From JAKZVK01 sp965248255 (lineage in GTDB: Bacteria; Acidobacteriota; Terriglobia; Bryobacterales; UBA6623), in contig CBDFIW010000004.1 of the NCBI GenBank assembly GCA_965248255.1, positions 248,001-312,000 on the forward strand: 64,000 nucleotides of DNA. Direction: 5' to 3'. The translations under genes were made by a program, and so were the position numbers. Numbering within the stretch: the first letter of the stretch is position 1; each line of letters starts with the position of its first letter. Under the pieces are notes generated by a model, which saw only the letters and a list, made by a program, of their open reading frames with translations, ran no database searches and was not told the DNA's origin. This document shows positions 55,188 to 63,082 of this stretch, one piece after another.

Positions 55188-55496
55188 ATGGAATACGCAG
55201 TCAGTAGGGCATCAGGAAGCCAACCGACGACAGACCGCAGTCTGCGACGCCTAGCAGGCGCAGTTCTGGTGCAGGCTGTCCAGGACGTTTGTTGCGGGAC
55301 TCTTCGTGATTACCGGGAGGCGGTCGCCTGGGTCACTGAAGGGAACACCGGCGCGGTAACTTTCGAGATGTGCTGCCGGTATCTGAATCGAGATCCCGGT
55401 ACGACCCGGCGGCGACTCTTGACCAGACGCGGCTTGTCGTCGGCGCGCCTTCTCAATTGGACAGCGTCGCAAGAAACGAGTTCGCTCCCTGCCTGA
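55188..55496 (+). CDS. small element-encoded protein, unknown function
   Basis: 102 residues from ATG 55188 (GGGGACG upstream). A region of about 60 residues (RRLAGAVLVQAVQDVCCGTL, YREAVAWVTEGNTGAVTFEM, CRYLNRDPGTTRRRLL) looks like a compact all-helical domain with a helix-turn-helix-like end, a pattern I associate with small proteins beside integrases, but I cannot name the family. It converges with the integrase (20 bp apart) and follows the LuxR-like gene, so the three form a compact module at the left end of the element. Confidence 0.6.
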   Translation: MEYAVSRASGSQPTTDRSLRRLAGAVLVQAVQDVCCGTLRDYREAVAWVTEGNTGAVTFEMCCRYLNRDPGTTRRRLLTRRGLSSARLLNWTASQETSSLPA

Positions 55497-55516
55497 ATCC
55501 GCCTTGTCCCATTGTT

Positions 55517-56485
55517 TCAGAGACCGAGCTTCGTCGCCGCATTCTCACGGAACAGAGATCCCTCGCGGATGTAGCGCCGGACCATCGTTAGGGACTTGTG
55601 GCCGGTCTGATTCATGATGGAGCGTTCGTTGGCTCCGTTTCTCGCGGCAACCGTAGCGAAGCCGGCCCGCAAAGAGTGACCCGCGAAGGCGTGACGGTCC
55701 AGTCCGCACGCTTCGGCGTACCTCTTGATGACTAGCGCGACCGATTGGGACGTGAGACGTTGCGCCTGAAGCTGTCCGTGGCGATTCACGGACCGGAAGA
55801 CGGGGCCGTCCGTGATTGCGCTCGCTTCTAGCCAGGCTTTCATCGAACGAACCGGACACGTCGCGGGATTCGATCCAAAAGGGACCCCGACCCTACGGCC
55901 TTCGCCTTCCTGATCAGTCTTGGAACGCCGCAGGGTCACGACTAGGCCTTCATCGGTGAAGTCCAGGTCGTCCACGTCGAGGCTCACGAGTTCGGAGCGC
56001 CGGAAGGCACCTGCGAAGCCGACCAGGAGCAAGGCACGGTCCCGGACGCCTTTCAGACCCCCGGGAAGCGCTTCGATCATCCTTCTGAGGTCCTCGGTCA
56101 TGAGAGGCTTCTTGCCGTCCTGCCGGACGCCCTTGGAGCGCCGAATCCCGGCCATCGTGGTGCGTACTTCGGGCGACAGCGTAGGGGACTCGTGGCCGGC
56201 GAGTTTGTGGGCCTGTGAGATGGCGGAAAGGGCCGCTTGAATGGAGTCCGGCTTGTGATCCTGGGCCAGGAAGGCGGCATAGGCGGCAGCCGTGGCGGGC
56301 TTGGCGGGAAGCGGGCGAAGACGATTCCCACGGCACCACGTCTCGAACTGGGCCCAGTGGACCTTGTAGACCCGCTTCGTCTCCTTGGACTTGGCCTCCC
56401 GAGCATAGTCTCTTGCGCGTTGGAGGGCCGTAGCGGGGACTTCCCCGGTCGTCGCCAGGGTCACAGCGGTGTTTACGTCAGTCAT
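55517..56485 (-). CDS. tyrosine recombinase (site-specific integrase)
   Basis: 322 residues with AAGGAG 12 bases before the ATG. Core-binding domain SKETKRVYKVHWAQFETWCR to ALSAISQAHKLAGHESP. Catalytic residues: GAFRRSELVSLDVDDL (Arg I), RRSKTDQEGEGRRVGVP (Lys), HSLRAGFATVAARNG (His-x-x-Arg), TGHKSLTMVRRYIREG (His, nucleophilic Tyr). It belongs to the XerC-like phage/ICE group. Its 3' end points to the tRNA-Arg fragment. A 1094-bp IS630-type element lies directly upstream, 18 bp from the start codon, just outside the ribosome binding site. That placement probably cuts the gene off from its own promoter. Confidence 0.93.
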   Translation of the reverse strand: MTDVNTAVTLATTGEVPATALQRARDYAREAKSKETKRVYKVHWAQFETWCRGNRLRPLPAKPATAAAYAAFLAQDHKPDSIQAALSAISQAHKLAGHESPTLSPEVRTTMAGIRRSKGVRQDGKKPLMTEDLRRMIEALPGGLKGVRDRALLLVGFAGAFRRSELVSLDVDDLDFTDEGLVVTLRRSKTDQEGEGRRVGVPFGSNPATCPVRSMKAWLEASAITDGPVFRSVNRHGQLQAQRLTSQSVALVIKRYAEACGLDRHAFAGHSLRAGFATVAARNGANERSIMNQTGHKSLTMVRRYIREGSLFRENAATKLGL

Positions 56486-56503
56486 CGTCTCGGGGGCTCC
56501 TTA

Positions 56504-57597
56504 TTGAATCCCGCAAATTATTATGACACTTTTTGACAGTGTGGAGCATCTATATATGTATGGGCAACCCCAAAGGTGTGAAGCGGGATTTCAAGGCGCT
56601 GGAGAAGCGCCGTTTCGAAGCGATGCGGCTGCTCCACCAAGGCCACAATCAGTCCGAGACGGCGAGACGGCTGAACGTCGCTCGCCAAACCGTCAGTGAG
56701 TGGCGGCGGCAATACCGCGAGCAGGGTGCGGCCGGACTCCGCCAGGCCGGGCGCGCCGGACGCAAGCCGCTCCTCGATGCCGCACAACGCGAACGCCTGA
56801 CGTCGCTGCTGCTGGAAGGCCCGGAAGCCCACGGCTTCCCAACGCCCCTGTGGAGCTGTCCGCGGGTGGCTCGGCTGATCGGAGACGAGTTCGGGGTCGC
56901 ATACCACGCAGGCCACGCCTGGAAGATCCTGCGAGCGCTCGACTGGAGCCCGCAACGCCCGGCCGGAAAGGCGCGCGAGCGCAACGAAGAGCGGATCCGC
57001 ACCTGGAAGCGCAAGACCTGGAAGCGCATTAAAAAAAAGCCCAAAACGAAGGCCGTACGCTCGTCTTCATCGACGAAAGCGGATTGAGTCAGAAGCCGCA
57101 TCGCTGCCGCACCTGGGCGCCACGTGGCCAAACACCGGTGCTGCAGTTTAACTTCAACTGGGAGAAGCTTTCCGTCTCGGCGGGGCTGACGCTGCGTAAC
57201 TTCTACTTCCGGCTCTATCCCGGTGCGATCGGCAAAGAGCAAGTGACCGACTTTCTCAAGGCGTTGGTACGTCATATCGATCGCCCGCTGCTGATCGTCT
57301 GGGATCGGCTGCCGGCGCACCGTAGCCGCCTGGTGCAAGAGTTCATCGAACTCTCCGAAGGCCACATCGCAACCGAGTACTTGCCACCCTATGCGCCGGA
57401 GTTGAATCCGGTGGAATACATCTGGGCTTACTGGAAGCAGCACGAGTTGCCGAACGTCTGTCCGAAAGACTACGGCGAGCTGAACGAGCGGGCCCGCAAG
57501 GCACTCCGCCGCATGTACCGCAAACCGCGTTTGATCACGGCCTTCTGGAAACAGTCTTCTCTTTGTTTTGACTGACTCTATATTATGCGGGAGTCAA
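56504..57597 (+). mobile_element. IS630-family insertion sequence, 1094 bp (second type)
   Basis: Imperfect ends TTGAATCCCGCAAATTAT and, inverted, TTGACTCCCGCATAATAT. TA dinucleotides flank both sides (56502-56503 and 57598-57599). Unrelated in sequence to copies A-C. Inserted 18 bp upstream of the integrase start codon. Confidence 0.85.
56560..57575 (+). CDS. IS630-family transposase, two frames joined by a -1 shift
   Basis: Frame 1 from ATG 56560 gives the helix-turn-helix part (NQSETARRLNVARQTVSEWR, WSCPRVARLIGDEFGVAYHA). Frame 2 gives the DDE catalytic part (LVFIDESGLSQKPHRCRTW, RPLLIVWDRLPAHRSRLVQE, YLPPYAPELNPVEYIWAYW). They join at an A8 run (57031-57038), the standard -1 slippery site of these transposases. 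The fused product of about 340 residues is probably active. Confidence 0.9.
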
Positions 57598-57738
57598 TAG
57601 ATATCGTTTCATGATAATTAACACTATCTAAACCCGCATTTCCAATTTGATTCAAACCTCTCGACCTTCCGGCGGCCTTGAGCGTCTTTATTCATAGGGG
57701 CTAGAGCCCGATGAGGACGCCATGGAGGCCAACACCCA

Positions 57739-59070
57739 ATGGGTGAAAAACAAAACAAGCCGTTCCAGCTAAGCTTCAACGGTTTGTTGAAAGTCGATTT
57801 CCAAGGATCGCGTGTCACTTCCGACGGCGGGCTGATCCTGGTTCGGGAGTTGGACGAACGGCTCGGGCTCGGGAAGCTGATCGAGGAGCATCTCAGCGAC
57901 TCGCGACAAGGCTTGAACAAGAAGTTCCCGCTGGCCGATCTGCTGCGGCAGTCGGTTTACAGCCGACTCGCCGGCTACGAGGACCTCAATGACGCCGTTC
58001 GAGTATCCGCCGATCCGACCTTTCGCTTGATCGGCTCGCAGAAGAACTGGGATCGCGGCGGGGCGCTCACCTCGCGGCTACAGAGCTTCGAGACAGGGCT
58101 GCTCGCGAGTGAGGAGAATCTGCTGGGATTGATGGCGGTGAACCGCGAGTTGGTCGCGCAAGCCGAGACGACGGACGACTGCGAGCGCGTCGTTCTCGAC
58201 ATGGACTCCACCGAGAGCCCCGTCCATGGCCAACAAGAAGGCAGCGCCTATAACGGCCATTTCGAGTCCATCTGCTACCACCCACTGTTGCTGTTCAACC
58301 AGCACGGCGATTGTCTGGCCGCCAAGCTGCGTCCCGGCAATGTGCACAGCGCTGACGACTGGGACGAGTTGCTGCTGCCGGAGATCGAGCGCCAACAGGC
58401 TGCGGGCAAACAGGTCACCTTCCGCGGCGATGCGGCCTTTGCTAAGCCGGAGATTTATGAGTCTTCGGAGAAACGCGGAGTGCAGTACGCCATTCGCATT
58501 CCGGCCAACAAGAGCTTGGAATTGGAGATCGAAGACATCTTGTTTCGCCCGCCGGGAAGGCCCTCCCGGAAGCCCTTGGTGCGCTACAAGAGTTTTCGCT
58601 ATCAGGCGGAGAGTTGGTCGCAGGCGAGGCGGATCGTCGCCCAGGTCGAACATCACCAGGGCGAGCTGTTCCCGCGGGTCGGATTCATCGTGACGAGCCT
58701 GCGCTTGCCAAGCCGCTCGGTGGTGCGCTTCTACAACAAGCGCGGCACGGCCGAGCAGTGGATCAAGGAAGGCAAACAGGCCACGCACTGGACGCGGCTG
58801 TCGTGCCATCGCTTCCGGGCCAACGAAGTGCGACTGCAACTCAGCGTGCTGGCCTATAACCTGGGCAACTTGTGGCGGCGGCTGGGGCTGCCGCACAGGA
58901 TCAAGAGCTGGTCGCTGACGAGCTTGCAGCAGCGGCTAATGAAGACCGGCGGCCGTCTGGTCAAACATGCCCGCTACTACTGGTTGCTGTTGGCCCAGGG
59001 ACATCTGAACCGGCGGCTGTTCGGTGACATGCTGAGCAGGATCTGGGCGCTGCCTGTGCCCGGAGGGTAA
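57739..59070 (+). CDS. IS1380-family DDE transposase
   Basis: 443 residues. Family features: the N-terminal QLSFNGLLKVDFQGSRVTSDGG, catalytic VVLDMDSTESPVHGQQEGS (Asp), TFRGDAAFAKPEIYE (Asp) and VVRFYNKRGTAEQWIKEGKQ (Glu). It lies 140 bp right of the IS630-type element. I could not identify convincing terminal inverted repeats, so the IS boundaries are left open. Candidates are near 57,640 and 59,240. The protein itself looks intact. Confidence 0.93.
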   Translation: MGEKQNKPFQLSFNGLLKVDFQGSRVTSDGGLILVRELDERLGLGKLIEEHLSDSRQGLNKKFPLADLLRQSVYSRLAGYEDLNDAVRVSADPTFRLIGSQKNWDRGGALTSRLQSFETGLLASEENLLGLMAVNRELVAQAETTDDCERVVLDMDSTESPVHGQQEGSAYNGHFESICYHPLLLFNQHGDCLAAKLRPGNVHSADDWDELLLPEIERQQAAGKQVTFRGDAAFAKPEIYESSEKRGVQYAIRIPANKSLELEIEDILFRPPGRPSRKPLVRYKSFRYQAESWSQARRIVAQVEHHQGELFPRVGFIVTSLRLPSRSVVRFYNKRGTAEQWIKEGKQATHWTRLSCHRFRANEVRLQLSVLAYNLGNLWRRLGLPHRIKSWSLTSLQQRLMKTGGRLVKHARYYWLLLAQGHLNRRLFGDMLSRIWALPVPGG

Positions 59071-59517
59071 CGCGGCGAGCGCGGGGCAGCCGGAGCGGGG
59101 AGTTGCCGAGAGGCAAGGTCGGAGCGGTGTCGGCAGAGTGGCCGCTGGCGTTGCCGGAACGCCTTGACCGGACCCGATCTGAAGGCGGACCGGCGAAGAA
59201 AGCAGGATCGAACGTGAAAGCAGTGCGAAAACGTTGCACCGCAGCCGTGGCTCGCCTATGCTGTCAGTACCGGGATGGCCAAAACGGTAATCCTGGACAA
59301 AGGGCAAGTCTTTTCTCCTCGCCTCGGTTACGGTCCATTCCTCCGCGTCATCGCGTCCCGGAGGCTTTCGCCTCCACCGCGCATCGGTAACGCTTGACGA
59401 CCCCGACCCTGCGGCTCAGAGGCAATCGGCCCATGCTCCCACGTCCCCCAGACAAGAACCACAAGAGAACCCGCCAACCCTTCAAGGCTCACAGGCCGCT
59501 ATGGAATCGTGCGGGGT
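59071..59517. other. 447-bp interval after the IS1380 transposase
   Basis: Probably holds the right end of the IS1380-type element. No gene, RNA or clear repeat is recognised. Confidence 0.35.
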
Positions 59518-59827
59518 ATGGCCAGAGAAGTGCTGTGGCGACAGTTGTTTTGCCGAGGTTGCGGGGTGATGTTTTACATCTGCCGTTCCTGTTATCGGGG
59601 GGCAGGTCTACTGCGGGGATGAGTGCCGCCGCCGGATGCGGCGCAAACAGAGGCGGCGGGCCAACCGCCGCTACCAGCAGGACCCGGAGATTCGGGCCGA
59701 TCATTGCCAACGCCAGCGGGAATACCGGGAACGGTGCCACTGGCGAAGCTGGGATCTTTGCCAGCCTACCTTTTCACCCCATGTTTTCGGGGGTCCCCAA
59801 TGTGGACTATGTTCTCTCCGGCGCTAA
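59518..59827 (+). pseudogene. small Cys-rich zinc-finger protein, frameshifted in a G6 run
   Basis: ATG 59518 opens MAREVLWRQLFCRGCGVMFY, then ICRSCYRG. At GGGGGG (about 59,598-59,603) the frame is lost; with one G fewer it continues QVYCGDECRRRMRRKQRRR, YQQDPEIRADHCQRQREYRE and RCHWRSWDLC. The pattern CxxC-x6-CxxC-x5-CxxxC followed by a basic helix is typical of small accessory proteins encoded beside transposases and on mobile elements. A homopolymer error could create the same picture. Confidence 0.65.
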
Positions 59828-59915
59828 CACTTGCAGGTCGATTTGCCCCAGATCGGTGGCGAGGCAGGTACAATTGGTGGGTTCGTAGGACCCACCCCAA
59901 AGGAGGCCAATACCA

Positions 59916-60110
59916 GTGGAAAACGTTAAATTCGAAGTGGTGGATGATAACCGTTTGGTGATTCATGTTGACCTGAACCACCGCGGCGACATCAGCGCCT
60001 CTGGAAAAACCAGAAGGGTGGCGTCGACTCAGGGTAATATCGGCGTTAAAGATGCGAATGGCGTGGAGGTCAAAATAGGGCTCAACGTTTACGTCAAACC
60101 TAACGTTTGA
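59916..60110 (+). CDS. 64-residue hypothetical protein
   Basis: GTG start with AGGAGG nine bases upstream. The sequence KFEVVDDNRLVIHVDLNHRGDIS to VASTQGNIGVKDANGVEVKI and VYVKPNV is beta-rich and lacks Cys, a membrane segment or any motif I recognise. The good ribosome binding site and even amino-acid use suggest it is really made. It lies between the zinc-finger remnant and the partition genes, on the opposite strand to parA. Confidence 0.6.
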   Translation: MENVKFEVVDDNRLVIHVDLNHRGDISASGKTRRVASTQGNIGVKDANGVEVKIGLNVYVKPNV

Positions 60111-60432
60111 CAGCGTTCAACTAACCCCTGCTGAGGTGCCAGCCTATCCAACTGATAGCGCGCGGTATCTTCACTTCCAAGGTGGACCAAGGTAGCAAGA
60201 TTCTCTCCTGGGGGGCAGCGCACCAGCGATTTTGGAGAGCGCTACGGGGAAAAGATTTAAGGGTCCAGGTGCTCGTGTCCGTTCTGGTACAGCGATCCGA
60301 GCGCAGGATTACGAAGGCCAATCCGCTGTTGCCGAGTGGCGTTCATGACCCGGCAAATGCACGCCTTGACGCCGAGACGGTCCTCGGGGTCTGGGGCTAA
60401 AGGATCTGCCGTTCGAGAGACGACGAGAATTG
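60111..60432. other. 322-bp interval without a supportable gene
   Basis: No ORF with a ribosome binding site. It leads into the iteron at 60433 and the end of the ribbon-helix-helix gene. It may carry the partition centromere or a replication origin, since the iteron-like motif begins at its edge. Confidence 0.35.
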
Positions 60433-60452
60433 TGCAGATGTGCACAAGGGCA
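60433..60452 (-). repeat. 20-bp iteron-like motif, copy 1 (inverted)
   Basis: TGCAGATGTGCACAAGGGCA is the inverse of the motif TGCACTTGTGCANNNTTGCA found upstream of parA, with five differences in the variable positions and ends. It lies 17 bp past the stop of the ribbon-helix-helix gene. Confidence 0.55.
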
Positions 60453-60468
60453 CGGATGCACTATTACT

Positions 60469-60729
60469 CTAACGATCGCCAAATTTCCGGGCAGCGATTT
60501 CGCGGCTATACAATTCCTCGATCGCCCGTTTGAGGAGCTGGGAATTATTGAGGCCGAGGCGGGCACGCAGGATGGCAACCTGTTCGGTCGTCTCCTTGTT
60601 AAAGTAGCCGCCTATATGCTTAAGCCCGGCCCGGCCCGGCGCTGGCGTGGCGACAACCGCTGTGACCTCGGGCTCTCCGACCCCCATGTTTTTCAGGAAG
60701 CTCTCCGCAGTGACTTTTGATTTAGCCAT
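60469..60729 (-). CDS. ribbon-helix-helix partner protein of ParA
   Basis: 86 residues, starting 2 bp after the parA stop on the same strand, so translationally coupled. The C-terminal 45 residues (YFNKETTEQVAILRARLGLN, NSQLLKRAIEELYSREIAA) match the ribbon-helix-helix fold: a short beta strand, then two helices with a hydrophobic face. The N-terminus (SFLKNMGVGEPEVTAVVATP) is flexible. In plasmid partition operons of the ParFG or Omega type, an RHH protein binds the centromere and represses the parA promoter. The genes nearby and the iterons fit such a role, which is inferred from position and fold. Confidence 0.75.
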   Translation of the reverse strand: MAKSKVTAESFLKNMGVGEPEVTAVVATPAPGRAGLKHIGGYFNKETTEQVAILRARLGLNNSQLLKRAIEELYSREIAARKFGDR

Positions 60730-60731
60730 AA

Positions 60732-61391
60732 CTAGCGTCTCGCTATCTTGTGCACAGGTGCACTTATGCTAAGTTGCAATTCGGCACAGACCCAATCCCA
60801 TAAGGCCTGTATTTCCTGCGACGCCTTGCTGTCGGGTTCCATTTCCTGCGCCGTGACTCCTTCCCGGCTGGCGTCTCGATGCACCTTGAAGCGGTGTAGG
60901 ATCGCCTCGGCCATTGGAATGCCGATGGTCGTGAATACCTCGCGGGCGATCTTTTCCTCGGTCTGGCTGTTGGGATGGACCATAGTCAGGACGACGGCGG
61001 CTGGCTTGCCGGTCGTGCGGGCGAGCCGTGCTGTGCGCGGAAGCTGCTCGTAGGCTTCAATGTCTGGCGTGCAGGGAACAATTACGAAGTCGGCCTCTTC
61101 AACGGCGGCGGGACCTTCCGTGCTGCGCGCTGGCGGTGTGTCGATAATCACGAGGTCGCATCCAGCGCGCTCGGCGCGGTCTAGCATCTTGGGGAGCTCG
61201 ATTTCGCTCGAAAACTTGACGGCGGGCAGTTGCTCGTCGCGCCGTTCAGCCCATTGCGATATGGACTGCTGCGCGTCCATATCGAGCGCGAGCACATTGT
61301 AGCCGACCTTGCTGGCTGCCACTGCGAGCGAGCGCGTCAGGGTGGATTTCCCGACGCCGCCTTTCTGCATAGCAATAGCGATCGTTTTCAT
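60732..61391 (-). CDS. parA: ParA-family partition ATPase
   Basis: About 219 residues from ATG 61391, with AGGGG five bases upstream; a GTG two codons earlier is possible. Deviant Walker A KGGVGKSTLTRSLAVAAS, switch I LDMDAQQSISQWAERR, Walker B VIIDTPPARSTEG, and RFKVHRDASREGVT toward the C-terminus. It has no N-terminal DNA-binding extension, so it belongs to the short ParA (ParF-like) class that partners with an RHH protein, as the next gene is. It drives segregation of plasmids or integrative elements. Two iteron-like copies lie in its upstream region and one inside its 3' end. Confidence 0.95.
   Translation of the reverse strand: MKTIAIAMQKGGVGKSTLTRSLAVAASKVGYNVLALDMDAQQSISQWAERRDEQLPAVKFSSEIELPKMLDRAERAGCDLVIIDTPPARSTEGPAAVEEADFVIVPCTPDIEAYEQLPRTARLARTTGKPAAVVLTMVHPNSQTEEKIAREVFTTIGIPMAEAILHRFKVHRDASREGVTAQEMEPDSKASQEIQALWDWVCAELQLSISAPVHKIARR
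60759..60778 (+). repeat. 20-bp iteron-like motif, copy 2 (within the parA 3' end)
   Basis: TGCACTTATGCTAAGTTGCA, three or four differences from the consensus. Confidence 0.6.
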
Positions 61392-61416
61392 GTGCACCCC
61401 TGGTTATCTGCAACAA

Positions 61417-61436
61417 TGCACTTGTGCATAATTGCA
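61417..61436 (+). repeat. 20-bp iteron-like motif, copy 3 (upstream of parA)
   Basis: TGCACTTGTGCATAATTGCA, 26 bp upstream of the parA start codon, where a promoter operator would be expected. Confidence 0.7.
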
Positions 61437-61490
61437 GTTCTGATCATCATCTAAGGAGGAGGTGCGTGTCAAGGAACATCTAATCAGTCG

Positions 61491-61510
61491 TGCACTTGTG
61501 CAGAGTTGCA
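61491..61510 (+). repeat. 20-bp iteron-like motif, copy 4 (upstream of parA)
   Basis: TGCACTTGTGCAGAGTTGCA, 74 bp from the start of copy 3 in the same orientation. Seventeen of 20 bases match copy 3. Confidence 0.7.
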
Positions 61511-61662
61511 TAAGGTCGGATGGGGGGGGGGCGCGAGTACGCGAAGCAGCGAGGGCACCTGTGCTGAACCAACTCGTCAAGAGTGCCGATTTGACAGGAT
61601 GGTGGAATCGCGCGTGGGCCCAAAAACAAAAATCGTCGGTGTGGCGCCCCAATACCACGCAG

Positions 61663-61809
61663 TCAAGGCAACCCCTCGAAGGGATCGATCGCCGGGATGT
61701 CGAGTGGGGTGAAGTGACGCAGGTTGCGCGTTAGGATGGTCATGCCATGGCACCCGGCCGTGGCCGCGATGGCGACATCGGCAAAGCCGGGCGAATAGGA
61801 TATTATCAT
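61663..61809 (-). pseudogene. VapC-type PIN toxin, C-terminal fragment
   Basis: 48 residues to the stop: FADVAIAATAGCHGMTILTR followed by NLRHFTPLDIPAIDPFEGLP. This is the C-terminal third of a PIN-domain ribonuclease toxin, with the D-x-x-IAATA helix and TRNxxxF motif. The N-terminus with the first catalytic Asp is lost; a MITE-like inverted repeat begins at 61813. No VapB antitoxin is seen. It is inactive. Confidence 0.7.
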
Positions 61810-61812
61810 TCA

Positions 61813-62007
61813 CTAAAAGAACCGCCCCCGGACCCAATACGCCCGACCATCCACCAGCCCTAGTTCCCCTCCCCCAAAACACCCGCCAGGGCAACGGCCT
61901 TGGCCGCCATCGTGCAGCGCGGAGGCCCGGCCGCCGTTTTCGCCGCCGAGCAGTTCTTCTACGCCGCCATGCGTCATGATATAAACTGACTACATTGGTT
62001 CTTTTAG
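61813..62007. repeat. MITE-like inverted repeat, about 195 bp
   Basis: CTAAAAGAACC at 61813-61823 and GGTTCTTTTAG at 61997-62007 form perfect 11-bp inverted repeats. The interior has no transposase; a fragment reading AAIVQRGGPAAVFAAEQFFY resembles an integrase N-terminal region but only weakly. It adjoins, and may have truncated, the VapC remnant. Confidence 0.55.
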
Positions 62008-62413
62008 GGAGGTAGCCATGCGAGAGGCATGATCAACCCCCTCTCCCGCCGCTCCCCGGCGGGCCATAATGCCGGATCGCTCCCTAACATGTAGTAGAGC
62101 AGGAGCCCCTCCCATGCCCTCCCAAACCCGCCTGGTTTCATCGACTTGACGAAATCCTCGGCGCCCTGCGTTCCATGACATCCCCTCACCTCGACCGCGC
62201 GGCGGCACAGGTCAGCGTGCCGTTTGTCCAGATCCCGGCGGCGCCGAGGACCTGACGGACAAGCTGTTTGAGTTATCAGCCGCCCCAGCCTTGGGGGTGA
62301 GGGCGGATCAGGCTGTGCCTTGGACGCTGTACGCCAGCACCTCGTCGAGCCTAGTCGACAACAACTTATCCGTTTGGCACACAAGAAGGGAGTTTGGTCC
62401 CTCAGTCACCTTC
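62008..62413. other. 406-bp stretch of remnants before the AbiE pair
   Basis: Only short, domain-free frames with no ribosome binding site. Probably degenerate mobile-element sequence. Confidence 0.35.
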
Positions 62414-62458
62414 TTGTCGTGCGCATGGAGTCAGTTTTTATGTTATATTTCTGACATA
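62414..62458 (+). promoter_or_regulatory. possible promoter and operator of the AbiE pair
   Basis: TTGTCG at 62414-62419 and an AT-rich TTTATGTTATATTT at about 62,436-62,449 form a possible promoter. Inverted repeats GTCAG/CTGAC (62430 and 62451) and TATGT/ACATA (62439 and 62454) overlap it, as expected for an autorepressor site of the AbiEi antitoxin. This is suggestive only. Confidence 0.4.
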
Positions 62459-62485
62459 TAGTACCTGGATGAGCAGGAGGTGGTT

Positions 62486-63082
62486 ATGTCCAGTCTGCCG
62501 CACCGCATCGTGGAGTACGCGGCGACGTTGCCCGAGGGAGCGCCGCTCTGCCCGAGCGCTTTGCTTCATCTGGGCAACCGCGCGGCGGTCGACCAAGCGT
62601 TGTCCCGCTTGGCCCGCCGGGGAGAACTCCTGCGGATCTGCCAGGGGGTCTATGTGCGACCCGTCAAGACCCGCTTTGGTTTTCGTGCACCCGCCGTCGA
62701 AAAGGTCATTGCAGCGCTTGCTGCGTTGTGGGGTGAGACTATTGTTGCCTGCGGTGCGTCGGCGGCACACGTCCTTGGCCTCACCACGCAGATGCCGGTC
62801 CGATCGGTGTACCTGACGTCGGGACCGAGCCGCACGTTGCGGCTTGGTGCGCAGAGCGTCGGCTTGCGCCATGCCCCTCGCTGGAAACTCGTGGCTCCGC
62901 AGCGACCGGCTGGTGATGCGGTGCGTGCCCTAGCTTGGCTGGGACCCCGGGAGATCGCAGAGGCTTTCGGTGTCGTCGAGCGCGCTCTCTCCACGGTAGA
63001 TCTTACCGAATTGGCTGCGGCGCGCGCGATCCTGCCGGCATGGATCGCGATGCCCGTGAGCGCGCTGGTGGCTCGTGGCTAA
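62486..63082 (+). CDS. abiEi: AbiEi-like antitoxin (type IV toxin-antitoxin)
   Basis: 198 residues from ATG 62486, chosen because AGGAGG ends five bases before it. The N-terminal winged-helix domain is SALLHLGNRAAVDQALSRLA to RRGELLRICQGVYVRP, the DNA-binding part that autorepresses the operon. The C-terminal domain follows the DUF6088/AbiEi pattern (VIAALAALWGETIVACGASA, HVLGLTTQMPVRSVYLTSGP). By family the antitoxin represses transcription and counters the nucleotidyltransferase toxin without direct binding. The stop overlaps the toxin start by eight bases. Confidence 0.85.
   Translation: MSSLPHRIVEYAATLPEGAPLCPSALLHLGNRAAVDQALSRLARRGELLRICQGVYVRPVKTRFGFRAPAVEKVIAALAALWGETIVACGASAAHVLGLTTQMPVRSVYLTSGPSRTLRLGAQSVGLRHAPRWKLVAPQRPAGDAVRALAWLGPREIAEAFGVVERALSTVDLTELAAARAILPAWIAMPVSALVARG

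Noticed and set aside
59394..59888. 164-codon plus-strand frame over the zinc-finger region
   Set aside because: The real Cys-rich motifs lie in two other frames; this one shows none.
61519..61528. G10 run on the plus strand
   Set aside because: Could be a phase-variation tract, but no convincing gene reads through it.
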